Assembly (NCBI RefSeq): GCF_902706195.1
Contig: NZ_CACSJO010000012.1
Span: 90,972 to 154,971 of the forward strand
DNA from: Novosphingobium sp. 18050
Lineage (GTDB): Bacteria; Pseudomonadota; Alphaproteobacteria; Sphingomonadales; Sphingomonadaceae
Direction: 5' to 3'
Length of the DNA stretch: 64,000 nucleotides
Shown: positions 1-8,012 of the stretch, piece by piece
Layout: each line of letters opens with the position of its first letter
Position numbering within the stretch: the first letter of the stretch is position 1
Notes under the pieces: model-generated
Databases searched by the model: none
What the model saw: only the letters and a program-made list of their open reading frames with translations
Told to the model about the DNA's origin: nothing
Position numbers and translations under genes: made by a program

Positions 1-2
1 AG

Positions 3-1976
3 GCCAACCCGGACAAGATACAGGCCAACGGGCTGGCCACGATGATCGGCCAGCAGGCCCGCATGGCGCAGTGGGAGGGCGATCCCGCCAAGTCGCTCGC
101 CCTGCGCGAAAAGGCGCTTGCCGCCGCGCGCCGCTATTCCCGCTCCCCCGACGATCAGGTGGTGCTGACGGCCGAATACAACCTCGCCTCCGTCCTCGTC
201 ACCGCCGGGCGCACTGCCGAAGCCGCGCCGCTGCTAGCCCATGCCCGCGAAGGCTTCATCAAGGGCACCAGCGAGGTGAACAAACGGCGCATTACCGCCA
301 CCGCGTTAGCCGCCCGGATCGCCGCGAGCGAGGGCAGGCCGGACCAGGCGCTGACGATGCTTGCCGATGGCCTTGCCCCGCTGCGCACGCGCCTGCTGGA
401 CCGCGCCACCGCGCGGCGCGACGTGGTGGCGATGGCGGGCGAATTTCGCTCCGCCTTCATGCAGTTGGCGCGCATCGCCTCCCGCAGCGGCGCGCAGGAA
501 CAGGCCTTCGATGCCCTGCAGATGGCGAACCTGGGCGACCTGCAAGGGGTGTTCTCCTCGCTGGCGGTGCTTCAGGACAAGTACGGTCCACAGGCGCGCG
601 AGGCGATCCGCAGCTACCTGTCGCTCTCCGCCCGTAGCCGTCAGCTACGCAAGGCGCTCGACCGGGCGCTGATCGCGGGCAACGACACGCAGACAGGCCC
701 GCTCTCCGCGCAAGTCGCCGCGATCGACATGGAACTGCGCGAGGCAGACGCGCAGGTCGCCGCGCTGGTGCCCGGGTATCAAGCGCTGACTGCTGTGGAG
801 CCTGCCCGCCTCGCCGACGCCCGCACAAGGCTGCGGCCAGGGCAAGCCTTGCTGCTGATCGGAAGCGACGACATCGGGCTCGTCACTCAACTCGTCACCC
901 GCGACGCGGTGATTTCTGGCGAGGCGGCCGTCGCACCGCGCCGCCTGATGAGCCTGCAGCAGCGCCTGCGCGCCTCAGTGGATGCCGGACTGATCGACGA
1001 GGACCATGCTGGCTTTGATCGTCAGGCCGCTTTCGAACTCTATCGGCTGGTCTTTCCCGATGCGGTGCGTGCCGGTCTGCACTCCGTCCGCGAACTGGAA
1101 ATCCTCGCGCCGGGTAGCCTTTCGACCGTGCCGTTCGCCGCATTGGTAAGCCGCCGTCCCGAGGGCAGCGACGCCGATCCCGCAGCGCTGCGCGGGACCC
1201 ACTGGCTGCTGCGCGACCATGCCGTGAGCGTGATGATCAGCGCCGTCCCCCTGCCGAGCCGCGCTGCGCGGGCCAAGGCCAAACTGACCTTTGCCGGAAT
1301 TGGCGCACCGGTGCTGGGGCCGCCGGGGGCGCTGGCACTGCGCTCGGCGCCGCGCATCCAGGCGGGCGATGTCGGCGTGGATGCGCTTGCCCAGCTTGCC
1401 AGCCTGCCAGACGCCGCACGCGAACTGCGAGACATGGCCAGCCGGTTTCGCGGGACCAGCCAGCTGCTGATCGGCACACAGGCGACGGAGACGGCGGTAA
1501 AGCAGGCGCCGCTGGAACAGGCCCGGGTTATCGCATTCGCCACCCACGGCCTTGTCGGCGGAGCGCTGCGCGGCATGGTCGAACCGGCGCTGGTGATGAC
1601 CCCGCCAAGCGTGCCGACGCCGCTGGACGATGGGCTGCTGACCGCTTCGGAAGTAGCGCAGCTGCGGCTCGACGCGGATTGGGTGATCCTCTCGGCGTGC
1701 GATACCAGCGCGGGCGACAGCGAGAATGCGCCGACCTACTCGGGGCTGGCGCGAGCCTTCATTTCGGCGGGATCGCGGGCGCTGCTGCTTTCGCACTGGC
1801 CGGTGCGCGACGATGTCGCCGGCCGCCTGACGCTGCGCACGCTGGAAGGCGCACGCTCGGGCATGTCACGGGCCGAGGCACTGCGGCGCGCGCAACTGGA
1901 AGTACTGCGGGACCCGAAAGTCCCCGGCGGCGCCCACCCCGCAAGCTGGGCGCCGTTCGTTCTGGTAGGCGGCTGA
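3..1976 (+). CDS. CHAT-domain protein with TPR-like N-terminus (5' end outside the window)
   Basis: The reading frame is open from the first bases of the window, so the gene begins upstream; 644 residues follow the first in-window ATG at 42. The N-terminal part is Ala/Leu-rich helical repeat of TPR type. The C-terminal about 300 residues match the CHAT (caspase HetF-associated with TPRs) peptidase family: a conserved FATHG motif (His codon at 1545) and an ILSACDTSAG motif (Cys codon at 1698) form the expected His/Cys dyad, and the protein ends with the typical WAPFVLVGG. CHAT proteases are usually partners in protein-protein regulated proteolysis; the substrate cannot be told from here. The stop codon abuts, with no gap, the stop of the convergent peroxidase gene. 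Confidence 0.85.
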   Translation, partial: ANPDKIQANGLATMIGQQARMAQWEGDPAKSLALREKALAAARRYSRSPDDQVVLTAEYNLASVLVTAGRTAEAAPLLAHAREGFIKGTSEVNKRRITATALAARIAASEGRPDQALTMLADGLAPLRTRLLDRATARRDVVAMAGEFRSAFMQLARIASRSGAQEQAFDALQMANLGDLQGVFSSLAVLQDKYGPQAREAIRSYLSLSARSRQLRKALDRALIAGNDTQTGPLSAQVAAIDMELREADAQVAALVPGYQALTAVEPARLADARTRLRPGQALLLIGSDDIGLVTQLVTRDAVISGEAAVAPRRLMSLQQRLRASVDAGLIDEDHAGFDRQAAFELYRLVFPDAVRAGLHSVRELEILAPGSLSTVPFAALVSRRPEGSDADPAALRGTHWLLRDHAVSVMISAVPLPSRAARAKAKLTFAGIGAPVLGPPGALALRSAPRIQAGDVGVDALAQLASLPDAARELRDMASRFRGTSQLLIGTQATETAVKQAPLEQARVIAFATHGLVGGALRGMVEPALVMTPPSVPTPLDDGLLTASEVAQLRLDADWVILSACDTSAGDSENAPTYSGLARAFISAGSRALLLSHWPVRDDVAGRLTLRTLEGARSGMSRAEALRRAQLEVLRDPKVPGGAHPASWAPFVLVGG

Positions 1977-2522
1977 TTACTTCGCCAGTTCGGCCTCAAT
2001 TGCGCCAACCAGCGCCGGATCGGCAGGCTCGGTGCCGGGGGCGAAGCGACCCACAACCGAACCGTCGCGTGCGACCAGGAACTTCTCGAAGTTCCACAGC
2101 ACTTCGGGGTCCTGCGTTGGGGTCATGCCGTAACCCTTCAGGCGCTCACGAAATTCCTCCGCCGGCCCCTGCTTGGTGGGCACGGCTTCGGTCAGCGCAG
2201 CGTAAAGGGGCTGCTTGCCCTCGCCCGTGACGTCGGCCTTGGCGAAGAGCGGAAACGAGACGCCGTAGTTGATCGAGCAGAACTCGGCGATTTCCTCATG
2301 CGTGCCGGGTTCCTGCGCGCCGAAGTCATTGGCCGGAAAGCCGAGCACTTCAAAACCTTTGGCCTGGTATTCCTTGTAGAGCGCCTCAAGGCCCTCGTAC
2401 TGCGGGGTGAGGCCGCATTTAGAGGCGACGTTGACAACCAGCAGCACGTTGCCGGCATGGTCGGCGAGGCTGTCGGACGCGCCGTCGAGGCGTTCGAGCG
2501 GGATGGAAGCTAGGTCGGCCAT
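1977..2522 (-). CDS. glutathione peroxidase family protein
   Basis: A 181-residue protein, a normal length for the bacterial BtuE/thiol peroxidase branch of the glutathione peroxidase family. It reduces hydroperoxides with thiol electrons, probably in the cytoplasm (no signal peptide). The peroxidatic motif NVASKCGLT puts the active-site cysteine at residue 36, so this is a Cys not a selenocysteine enzyme. The FPANDF segment supplying a conserved Gln/Asn position and LWNFEKFL with the catalytic Trp/Asn are also visible. It stands alone between convergent and co-directional neighbours; the sugar epimerase gene begins 62 bases away in a separate unit order. Confidence 0.92.
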   Translation of the reverse strand: MADLASIPLERLDGASDSLADHAGNVLLVVNVASKCGLTPQYEGLEALYKEYQAKGFEVLGFPANDFGAQEPGTHEEIAEFCSINYGVSFPLFAKADVTGEGKQPLYAALTEAVPTKQGPAEEFRERLKGYGMTPTQDPEVLWNFEKFLVARDGSVVGRFAPGTEPADPALVGAIEAELAK

Positions 2523-2584
2523 TCAGGATTCTCCCAATGTGTTCGAACGGATTATGGGGCGTGCATCCGACGGCGGCAAGATAC

Positions 2585-3553
2585 TCAAGATGACCGTAAG
2601 GGCAGTTGCCCGAGCACCGGCGAAATCCATTCGGGATCGTGCGCGAAAGGCATCTCGGCCCCGCTGCGCAAGGCGTCGAGTATGGCCGCGAAGTCGGTCT
2701 GCGCACGCCATCCCAGCAGGCGTTCGGCCTTGGCGGGATCGTAAACCCGCTCGATCCGTTCGGGCAGCACCCAGCCCGCCTTGGCGTAGAGCGCCTCTGC
2801 ATCCGGGAAACTCCGCGCGATCACGGCGCGGGCATCGAGGGCCAGTTCCGCTGCATCCTCGCGCGCGAAGGGCGGCGGGGCGGAAAGGACGAAAGTTTCG
2901 CACCCTTCTATCCGCTCCAGCGCGGCCAAATGCGCCAGCGCCGCGTCGCCCACGGTGAGGCGGCGGTTCAGGAATTCGTTGGCCTTGAGATTGGGACCAG
3001 AGGGCACCGCATGGGTGTCGTCGTCCTCAGGGAAGAACCGGCCGGTACGCAGGATCGCGACTCCCATCCCGCTCTCTCGCGAGACGAGGCGGCACATGTC
3101 CTCCGCCGTCCGTTTGGTAATACCGTAGACATTGCGCGGAGCGATGGGGCCGAAGCTCTCGTCCATCCACCAGGCGCCCGCCTGCCCTGCTCCGGCGCGG
3201 ACATCGTCGCGGACCATTAGCGAGGTGGTGGAAGTGAATACGAAGCGCGGATGGCCAGCCTGCACGGCGGCCTCAAGCAGGTTGAGCGTGCCGGTCACAT
3301 TGACGTCGACGAAGGCCTGACGCGGGAAGCGGGCGATGTCAGGCTTGTGCAGTGCGCCCGCGTGGATCACCGCCTCGATCCCGTGATGGGCCACGACCTG
3401 GAACACGAGATCCCGGTTCGCCGCCGAACCCACGATCGTCGTCGCGGCGCCCGGCGAAACGTCCAGTCCCACGACCTCATGCCCGCGCGTTGCCAGCAGC
3501 GGTGCGAGATGCCTGCCAAGCCAGCCCGACGAGCCTGTCAGCAGGATGCGCAT
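2585..3553 (-). CDS. NAD-dependent epimerase/dehydratase (extended SDR)
   Basis: A 322-residue extended short-chain dehydrogenase/reductase. The Rossmann motif TGSSGWLG lies at residues 6-13 and the catalytic pair YGITK at Tyr143 and Lys147. Members of this family epimerise, dehydrate or reduce nucleotide sugars; the substrate is not predictable here. The open frame extends 81 codons further upstream, but that part lies antisense-free inside the GST gene and reads as low-quality Arg/Gly-rich sequence, so the ATG at 3553 starting MRILLTGSSG was chosen. It follows the GST stop by only two bases and is probably translated from the same mRNA. Confidence 0.85.
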   Translation of the reverse strand: MRILLTGSSGWLGRHLAPLLATRGHEVVGLDVSPGAATTIVGSAANRDLVFQVVAHHGIEAVIHAGALHKPDIARFPRQAFVDVNVTGTLNLLEAAVQAGHPRFVFTSTTSLMVRDDVRAGAGQAGAWWMDESFGPIAPRNVYGITKRTAEDMCRLVSRESGMGVAILRTGRFFPEDDDTHAVPSGPNLKANEFLNRRLTVGDAALAHLAALERIEGCETFVLSAPPPFAREDAAELALDARAVIARSFPDAEALYAKAGWVLPERIERVYDPAKAERLLGWRAQTDFAAILDALRSGAEMPFAHDPEWISPVLGQLPLRSS

Positions 3554-3555
3554 CG

Positions 3556-4248
3556 TCAGGCCCCGGTGCGATAGTCGGCGACGATCTCGCCTGCCTCGGC
3601 CAGTTCGGCTTCGTGGCCTTCCTCGCGCCAGTCCTCGGCCAAGGCTTCCTCTTCCCACTGGCGCATGGCCGGATGGGCCAGAACCGCATCGACCCAGGCC
3701 TGTCCGCGCCCCACGTCCAGCCCGTAAGTGCGGATGCGAAAGGCGACCGGAGCGTAGAAGGCATCGAGCGCGGTGAACTGCGCCCCGGCCAGCCACGGAC
3801 CGCCGAAGCGGGACAGCCCCTCCTCAAAAATCTCGCGGACGCGGTAGACTTCCCGCACCAGCTGGCCGCTCATCGGGCGGGGCTTCACACGCACCCCCAC
3901 GTTCATCGTGAAGGTGCCGCGAATGTTCAGAAAACCGCCGTGCATCTCGCAGACCGCGCTCTGGGCGAAGGCGCGCGCCGCCTCTTCCGCCGGCCAGACG
4001 CCGGGGTGACGATCGGCAAGGTACATGGCGATACCCAGCGAGTCCCACACGGTGCGGTCCTCATCGATCAGCGCAGGCACCTGCCCGGTGGGTGAAAAAC
4101 TGCGGAAGGCGTCGTAGTTCACCGGCATGGTGAAGGGTTCCAGCTCGTCCTCGAAGGCGATGCCCAGCGCCTTCATCAGCACCCAGGGCCGCAGCGACCA
4201 ACTGGAATAGTTTCGGTTCGCGGTGATCAGCGTATAGGTCAAAACCAT
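3556..4248 (-). CDS. glutathione S-transferase family protein
   Basis: A 230-residue cytosolic GST. The N-terminal thioredoxin-like domain begins with TLITANRNYSSWSLRPW, in which Ser15/Ser16 sit where theta/zeta-like bacterial GSTs keep the glutathione-activating serine; the cis-Pro motif (GQVPALID) follows, then an all-helical C-terminal domain. It conjugates or isomerises electrophiles with glutathione; the substrate is unknown. It is the first gene of a two-gene unit with the epimerase immediately downstream (two-base gap). Confidence 0.85.
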   Translation of the reverse strand: MVLTYTLITANRNYSSWSLRPWVLMKALGIAFEDELEPFTMPVNYDAFRSFSPTGQVPALIDEDRTVWDSLGIAMYLADRHPGVWPAEEAARAFAQSAVCEMHGGFLNIRGTFTMNVGVRVKPRPMSGQLVREVYRVREIFEEGLSRFGGPWLAGAQFTALDAFYAPVAFRIRTYGLDVGRGQAWVDAVLAHPAMRQWEEEALAEDWREEGHEAELAEAGEIVADYRTGA

Positions 4249-4317
4249 TCCCTCTCAGCGTGGAGCGCGGGAAGGAATAGGGGCTGGTCGCCGCGATGGC
4301 GAGCCGATTTCGCCATG

Positions 4318-4346
4318 CGCCGTCCCGGGTATCGCCCGGGACGGCG
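4318..4346 (-). terminator. perfect 12-bp hairpin after scoB
   Basis: A perfect inverted repeat with 12-bp arms and a five-base loop lies just past the scoB stop codon. It has no U-tract on either strand, so it may be a weak or Rho-assisted terminator or an mRNA-stabilising 3' hairpin that separates scoAB from the following GST unit. Confidence 0.5.
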
Positions 4347-4351
4347 TAGGC

Positions 4352-5002
4352 TCAGCTTACGTAGTGGGCGGTGGTCTTTGCGGCGATTTCCTCGGCGGTT
4401 ACGCCGGGCGCCATTTCCACCAGCCTGAACGGGCTGTCGTGGTCGGGGCGCTGGAACACGGCGAGGTCGGTAATCACCATGTCCACCACGTTGCGGCCCG
4501 TCAGCGGCAGAGTGCACGCCGGGATGAACTTGGGGTCGCCGTTCTTGGAGGTATGCTCCATCACGACGATGATCTTTTTCACGCCGGCGACGAGGTCCAT
4601 CGCGCCGCCCATGCCCTTGATCATCTTGCCGGGGATCATCCAGTTGGCGATGTCGCCGTTCTCGGCCACTTCCATCGCGCCCAGCACCGTCAGGTCGATA
4701 TGGCCACCGCGGATCATGCCGAAGCTGGCCGCGCTGTCGAAGTAGGCGGAGTGCGGCAGTTCGCTGATCGTCTGCTTGCCGGCGTTGATGAGGTCGGGAT
4801 CGACTTCGTCCGGGTAAGGGAACGGGCCGATGCCCAGCATCCCGTTCTCGCTCTGCAGCGTGACGGTAATGTCCTTGGGCACGTAGTTCGCCACCAGCGT
4901 AGGGATGCCGATGCCGAGGTTCACATAGAACCCGTCTTGCAGTTCCTTCGCCGCGCGGGCGGCCATTTCGTTGCGGCTCCAGCCCTTCGATGCCTCGGAC
5001 AT
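4352..5002 (-). CDS. scoB: 3-oxoacid CoA-transferase subunit B
   Basis: Beta subunit (216 residues) of a class I CoA-transferase, which moves CoA from succinyl-CoA to a 3-oxoacid such as acetoacetate or 3-oxoadipate. The catalytic glutamate motif SENG is at residues 51-54 (Glu52). The Gly-rich GIGIPTLV loop follows the class pattern. The gene overlaps the stop codon of scoA in an ATGA arrangement, indicating translational coupling in the two-gene operon. Acetoacetate versus 3-oxoadipate specificity (scoB versus pcaJ/catJ) cannot be separated from sequence alone; no aromatic ring-cleavage genes are nearby. Confidence 0.9.
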   Translation of the reverse strand: MSEASKGWSRNEMAARAAKELQDGFYVNLGIGIPTLVANYVPKDITVTLQSENGMLGIGPFPYPDEVDPDLINAGKQTISELPHSAYFDSAASFGMIRGGHIDLTVLGAMEVAENGDIANWMIPGKMIKGMGGAMDLVAGVKKIIVVMEHTSKNGDPKFIPACTLPLTGRNVVDMVITDLAVFQRPDHDSPFRLVEMAPGVTAEEIAAKTTAHYVS

Positions 5003-5709
5003 CAGACAGCCTCCCTTTCGCGGGTCGTCGTGAATTCGATCTTCTTGTCGTAGGGCGCGCCCACGACGATGCGCTGGACGAAAACGCCCGGCAGGTGGAT
5101 CGCATCGGGATCGAGGCTGCCCACCGGCACGATCTCCTCGACCTCCACCACGCAGACCTTGCCGCAGGTGGCGGCAGGCACGTTGAAGTTGCGCGCGGTC
5201 TTGCGGAACACGACGTTGCCGGTTTCATCGGCCTTCCAGGCCTTGATGATGGAAAGGTCGGCAAAGATGCCTTCCTCAAGGATATATTCCTCGCCGCCGA
5301 AGACCTTCACTTCCTTGCCCTCGGCGACCTGCGTGCCGACGCCCGTCTTGGTATAGAAGCCGGGGATGCCCGCGCCGCCGGCACGCATGCGCTCGGCCAG
5401 CGTGCCCTGCGGGCAGAACTCCACCTCAAGCTCTCCGGCCAAGTACTGGCGTTCGAACTCCTTGTTCTCGCCCACATAGGACGAGATCATCTTCTTGACC
5501 TGCTTCGTGCGCAGCAGCTTGCCGATGCCTTCGTTGTCGATGCCGGCATTGTTCGAGGCGAACGTCAGGTCCTTCACGCCCGAATCGCGCATTGCGTCGA
5601 GCAGCCGTTCCGGGATTCCGCAAAGGCCGAAGCCGCCGCTCGCGACTAGCAGGCCGTCCTTCAGCACGCCTTCCAGCGCAGCCTCGGCACTGGGATAGAT
5701 CTTGTTCAT
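5002..5709 (-). CDS. scoA: 3-oxoacid CoA-transferase subunit A
   Basis: Alpha subunit (235 residues) of the same class I CoA-transferase. The CoA-binding Gly-rich loop GGFGLCGIP spans residues 25-33. It is the first gene of scoAB and is transcribed away from the LysR regulator at 5817; about 107 bases separate the two starts and hold a palindrome that is a likely regulator site. Subunit sizes and order (A then B, overlapping by ATGA) are typical for succinyl-CoA:3-ketoacid or 3-oxoadipate CoA-transferases. Confidence 0.9.
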   Translation of the reverse strand: MNKIYPSAEAALEGVLKDGLLVASGGFGLCGIPERLLDAMRDSGVKDLTFASNNAGIDNEGIGKLLRTKQVKKMISSYVGENKEFERQYLAGELEVEFCPQGTLAERMRAGGAGIPGFYTKTGVGTQVAEGKEVKVFGGEEYILEEGIFADLSIIKAWKADETGNVVFRKTARNFNVPAATCGKVCVVEVEEIVPVGSLDPDAIHLPGVFVQRIVVGAPYDKKIEFTTTREREAV

Positions 5710-5779
5710 GAGGCAAATCCTCTTCCGATTGCGGCGACGAGGCTAGTCTTGCTCTATCATTACGAATAACGATTATTTT

Positions 5780-5795
5780 TTATCAATTCTGATAA
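5780..5795. promoter_or_regulatory. LysR-type operator palindrome between scoA and its regulator
   Basis: TTATCAATTCTGATAA is a perfect 6-bp-arm inverted repeat (TTATCA/TGATAA, four-base spacer) containing T-N11-A arrangements, the standard LysR-family recognition pattern. It lies in the AT-rich divergent region between scoA (starts at 5709, minus) and the lysR gene (starts at 5817, plus), so it can serve both promoters. Binding is inferred, not shown. Confidence 0.55.
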
Positions 5796-5816
5796 GCATA
5801 ATCTATGATTTGAGCC

Positions 5817-6704
5817 ATGAAGCGCATTGCCCTGTTCCATCTCGAAACGCTGATGTGGATCGACCGCCTCGGCACATTCGCCGCCGCCGCGCAGCGCCTC
5901 AACACCACCCAGCCCGCCATTTCGGCCCGCGTTCGCGAAATCGAGGAACAGCTTGGCGTCCCCCTGTTCCAGCGCGAGGGGCGGCGCATGGTGCTTTCCG
6001 CGCGCGGGCGGCGGCTGGTGCAGGCCAGCGAGCCGCTCTACCACGGCTTGGAGCAGGTGCTGCTGGAGGCGAGCGATTTCGCCGGGGCCACGGCGGCGGT
6101 GCGCATCGGCTCGGGCGAGATCGCCGCGGCAAGCTGCCTGCCCGCGTTCATACAGGCGATCGAGCACGACCGGCCCGGCGTGACCATGGAACTGGAAATC
6201 GACCTCACCGCGCCGCTGCTGCAGCAATTGCTGGCGGGCACGCGCGACATCGTGTTTCTCGCCGGGCCCGTCGCCAGTCCGGGAATGCGCACCGCGCCGA
6301 TCGGCTCGGTGGAACTGGTCTGGGCGGCGGGCCCGGCGGTGGCGGCGGCCGGAGGTTTTGCGCGGGGCCTGCCGGTATGGTCGCTGCCCGAACACTCGCC
6401 TCTGCACGCGGTCATGCACGAGGGTCTTGAGGCCCACGGCATCGCCCCGCGCGCGCTGCACACCTGCAACAACGTGCGCACCCTTATAGAAATCGTCGCC
6501 GGTGGACAGGGCGCCGCCGTCCTGCCCGAGACGATGGTGCGCGGCGCGCTCGCCGCCGGGACCTTGCATGAGATCCTGCCGCGCCCGGCCCAGCACGTTC
6601 ACTTCGAGGCCGCGATCCGCACCCGCGAACGCGACCCGGTGATCCTCGACCTCTTCGCACGGGCGTCCCGGCTCACCATCGACCCTTCGACAGGCTCAGC
6701 CTGA
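5817..6704 (+). CDS. LysR family transcriptional regulator (divergent from scoAB)
   Basis: A 295-residue LysR-type regulator: winged HTH at about residues 15-40 (AAAAQRLNTTQPAISARVREIE) followed by a periplasmic-binding-protein-like co-inducer domain. Divergence from scoAB with a palindrome between them suggests that it controls the CoA-transferase operon and itself, probably in response to a keto-acid pathway intermediate (inference). The last codons (PSTGSA) are encoded inside a sphingomonad-type repeat palindrome, so the C-terminal tail was probably created or altered by insertion of that repeat. Confidence 0.88.
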   Translation: MKRIALFHLETLMWIDRLGTFAAAAQRLNTTQPAISARVREIEEQLGVPLFQREGRRMVLSARGRRLVQASEPLYHGLEQVLLEASDFAGATAAVRIGSGEIAAASCLPAFIQAIEHDRPGVTMELEIDLTAPLLQQLLAGTRDIVFLAGPVASPGMRTAPIGSVELVWAAGPAVAAAGGFARGLPVWSLPEHSPLHAVMHEGLEAHGIAPRALHTCNNVRTLIEIVAGGQGAAVLPETMVRGALAAGTLHEILPRPAQHVHFEAAIRTRERDPVILDLFARASRLTIDPSTGSA

Positions 6705-6714
6705 GCCTGTCGAA
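6686..6714. repeat. REP-like perfect palindrome (sphingomonad type)
   Basis: Arms TTCGACAGGCTCAG and CTGAGCCTGTCGAA (14 bp each) around a single base form a perfect palindrome. The lysR stop codon is at 6702-6704, inside the right arm. Related half-copies occur at 62116-62137 and 62182-62199. As RNA it would fold into a strong hairpin and may act as the lysR terminator. Confidence 0.75.
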
Positions 6715-6806
6715 CGCCACGGCTCAAAAACCGTAATCTCAGGTTCAGCTTCGCAGCGGCAGCATCGGCAGTGCAAAGGGTCGAGTCACGAAGGAGCATC
6801 ATCCCA

Positions 6807-7394
6807 ATGCGAATGCCCCAGAAGAAGTACCTCCTTGGCGCTGCCGCGCTTGCCCTGCTGGGCGCGGGCGTAGCCGAAGCCGCTACTGCCAGACTTCACA
6901 CCATGAACGTGGAGGCGCCCGATGGCTCAGTGGTCCACGTCCAATATACCGGCGAGGTTGCACCCCGGGTCCGGGTAGTCCCTGCCGATGCCGTGACGCC
7001 TGCGGACATGCCCATGATGGGCGATCCCTTCGCCCATATGGACCAGATTTCGGCGATGATGGATGCGCAGGTGAATGCCATGATGCAGCGCGCTGCCCTC
7101 ATGCAGCAGCAGGCGGCAGCAAATGGCAATGCCGCCGGCGCACCGGGCTTCACCGCCGCATCCGATACGCCGCAAGGCATGCAGATGACCTATTATTCAA
7201 CCTCGACCGACGCCAATGGCTGCACCCGCTCGGTGTCGTACAATTCTGACGGTTCGGGCGAGGCGCCGAAGATGACGCAGGCCGCATCGGATGGCTGCGA
7301 TGCCGCCAGGCCCGGCAGCCAGGCGATTCCCGCGAAGGCCGAAGTCCCGGTCGGCCAGCAGGCTCCCAAGGAGGCCCTCGGCCCCAAGGTCTGA
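6807..7394 (+). CDS. secreted Met/Gln-rich protein of unknown function
   Basis: A 195-residue protein that I do not recognise. A clear Sec signal peptide (KK, then hydrophobic YLLGAAALALLGAGVAEA) is predicted to be cut after Ala25. The mature part has a Met-rich centre (repeated MM and M/Q pairs at roughly residues 70-105) and two isolated cysteines in NGC and DGC contexts that could form a disulphide. The frame opens earlier at 6771, but the ATG at 6807 has an AAGGAG ribosome site ten bases before it and starts directly on the signal peptide. A strong intrinsic terminator follows. A role in metal binding is possible given the methionines, but is speculation. Confidence 0.75.
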   Translation: MRMPQKKYLLGAAALALLGAGVAEAATARLHTMNVEAPDGSVVHVQYTGEVAPRVRVVPADAVTPADMPMMGDPFAHMDQISAMMDAQVNAMMQRAALMQQQAAANGNAAGAPGFTAASDTPQGMQMTYYSTSTDANGCTRSVSYNSDGSGEAPKMTQAASDGCDAARPGSQAIPAKAEVPVGQQAPKEALGPKV

Positions 7395-7440
7395 ATTTTT
7401 CCAGAGCGTCCTTTCGTCCCCTTGGGACGCCTGGAATGAC

Positions 7441-7476
7441 AGGGCCTTGCGCACGAAAGCGCGCAAGGCCCTTTTT
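7441..7476 (+). terminator. Rho-independent terminator
   Basis: Perfect 12-bp stem (AGGGCCTTGCGC with its complement at 7461-7472), eight-base loop, then TTTTT on the plus strand. It ends the unit of the secreted protein at 6807-7394. The minus-strand side lacks a T-run, so it should not stop the cytochrome gene. Confidence 0.9.
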
Positions 7477-7492
7477 CATGCCTGCGCGATTC

Positions 7493-7912
7493 CTATTTCA
7501 GCGTCTCGAGATAATCGATGATCGCCTTGCGCTTTGCCGGGTCGGAAACCGGCAACACCATCTTCGTCCCCGGAACCATCTTCATCGGCCCCTGCAGCCA
7601 GGTATCGAGGCTGGCCCGGTCCCAGGTGATCCCGGAATTTTTCAGCGCCGGGCTGAAGGCATAACCCGGCACGTCCCCCGCCTTCGACCCGCCGATGCCC
7701 GCAAGCGTGGGCCCGATCCCGTTCTGGCCGGGCTGGGTGGAATGGCACGAGCGGCACACTGCAAAGGCAGGCGGCGCCGGGTCGACGATCGCAGACGCGG
7801 GCGTAGGGGATGCGCTGGGCGTTGCGGCCTCGTCAGGGGCGCTGCCGCCGCAGGCCGTCAGCAGCAGGGACAGCGGAATCGCCAAAACCGAGGCTTTGCG
7901 TGTCGTCGTCAT
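7493..7912 (-). CDS. lipoprotein cytochrome c, class I
   Basis: A 139-residue monohaem c-type cytochrome. The haem-binding CRSCH motif is at residues 53-57 and the likely distal ligand Met118 lies in GTKMVLPV. The N-terminus (MTTTRKASVLAIPLSLLLTAC) is a lipoprotein signal with lipobox cysteine 21, so the protein should be anchored to the outside of the inner membrane or to the outer membrane, with an Ala/Pro/Ser linker. The ATG at 7912 was preferred over 7990 because AGGAG precedes it and it gives the signal peptide at once. It is an electron carrier; its partner is unknown. Confidence 0.88.
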   Translation of the reverse strand: MTTTRKASVLAIPLSLLLTACGGSAPDEAATPSASPTPASAIVDPAPPAFAVCRSCHSTQPGQNGIGPTLAGIGGSKAGDVPGYAFSPALKNSGITWDRASLDTWLQGPMKMVPGTKMVLPVSDPAKRKAIIDYLETLK

Positions 7913-8012
7913 AGGGCATCTCCTTGCCGGAGCGGGGTAATATAGGCAAGCCGGCAAGGGAAGCGTTCGGTTGGACGGGGCCCTCGACAAGGCCGGAAGC
8001 CCAGCCCCCGGA

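Noticed and set aside
1974..1979. Zero-gap convergent stops of the CHAT and peroxidase genes
   Set aside because: Unusual but common enough in compact bacterial genomes; nothing further suggests a regulatory meaning.
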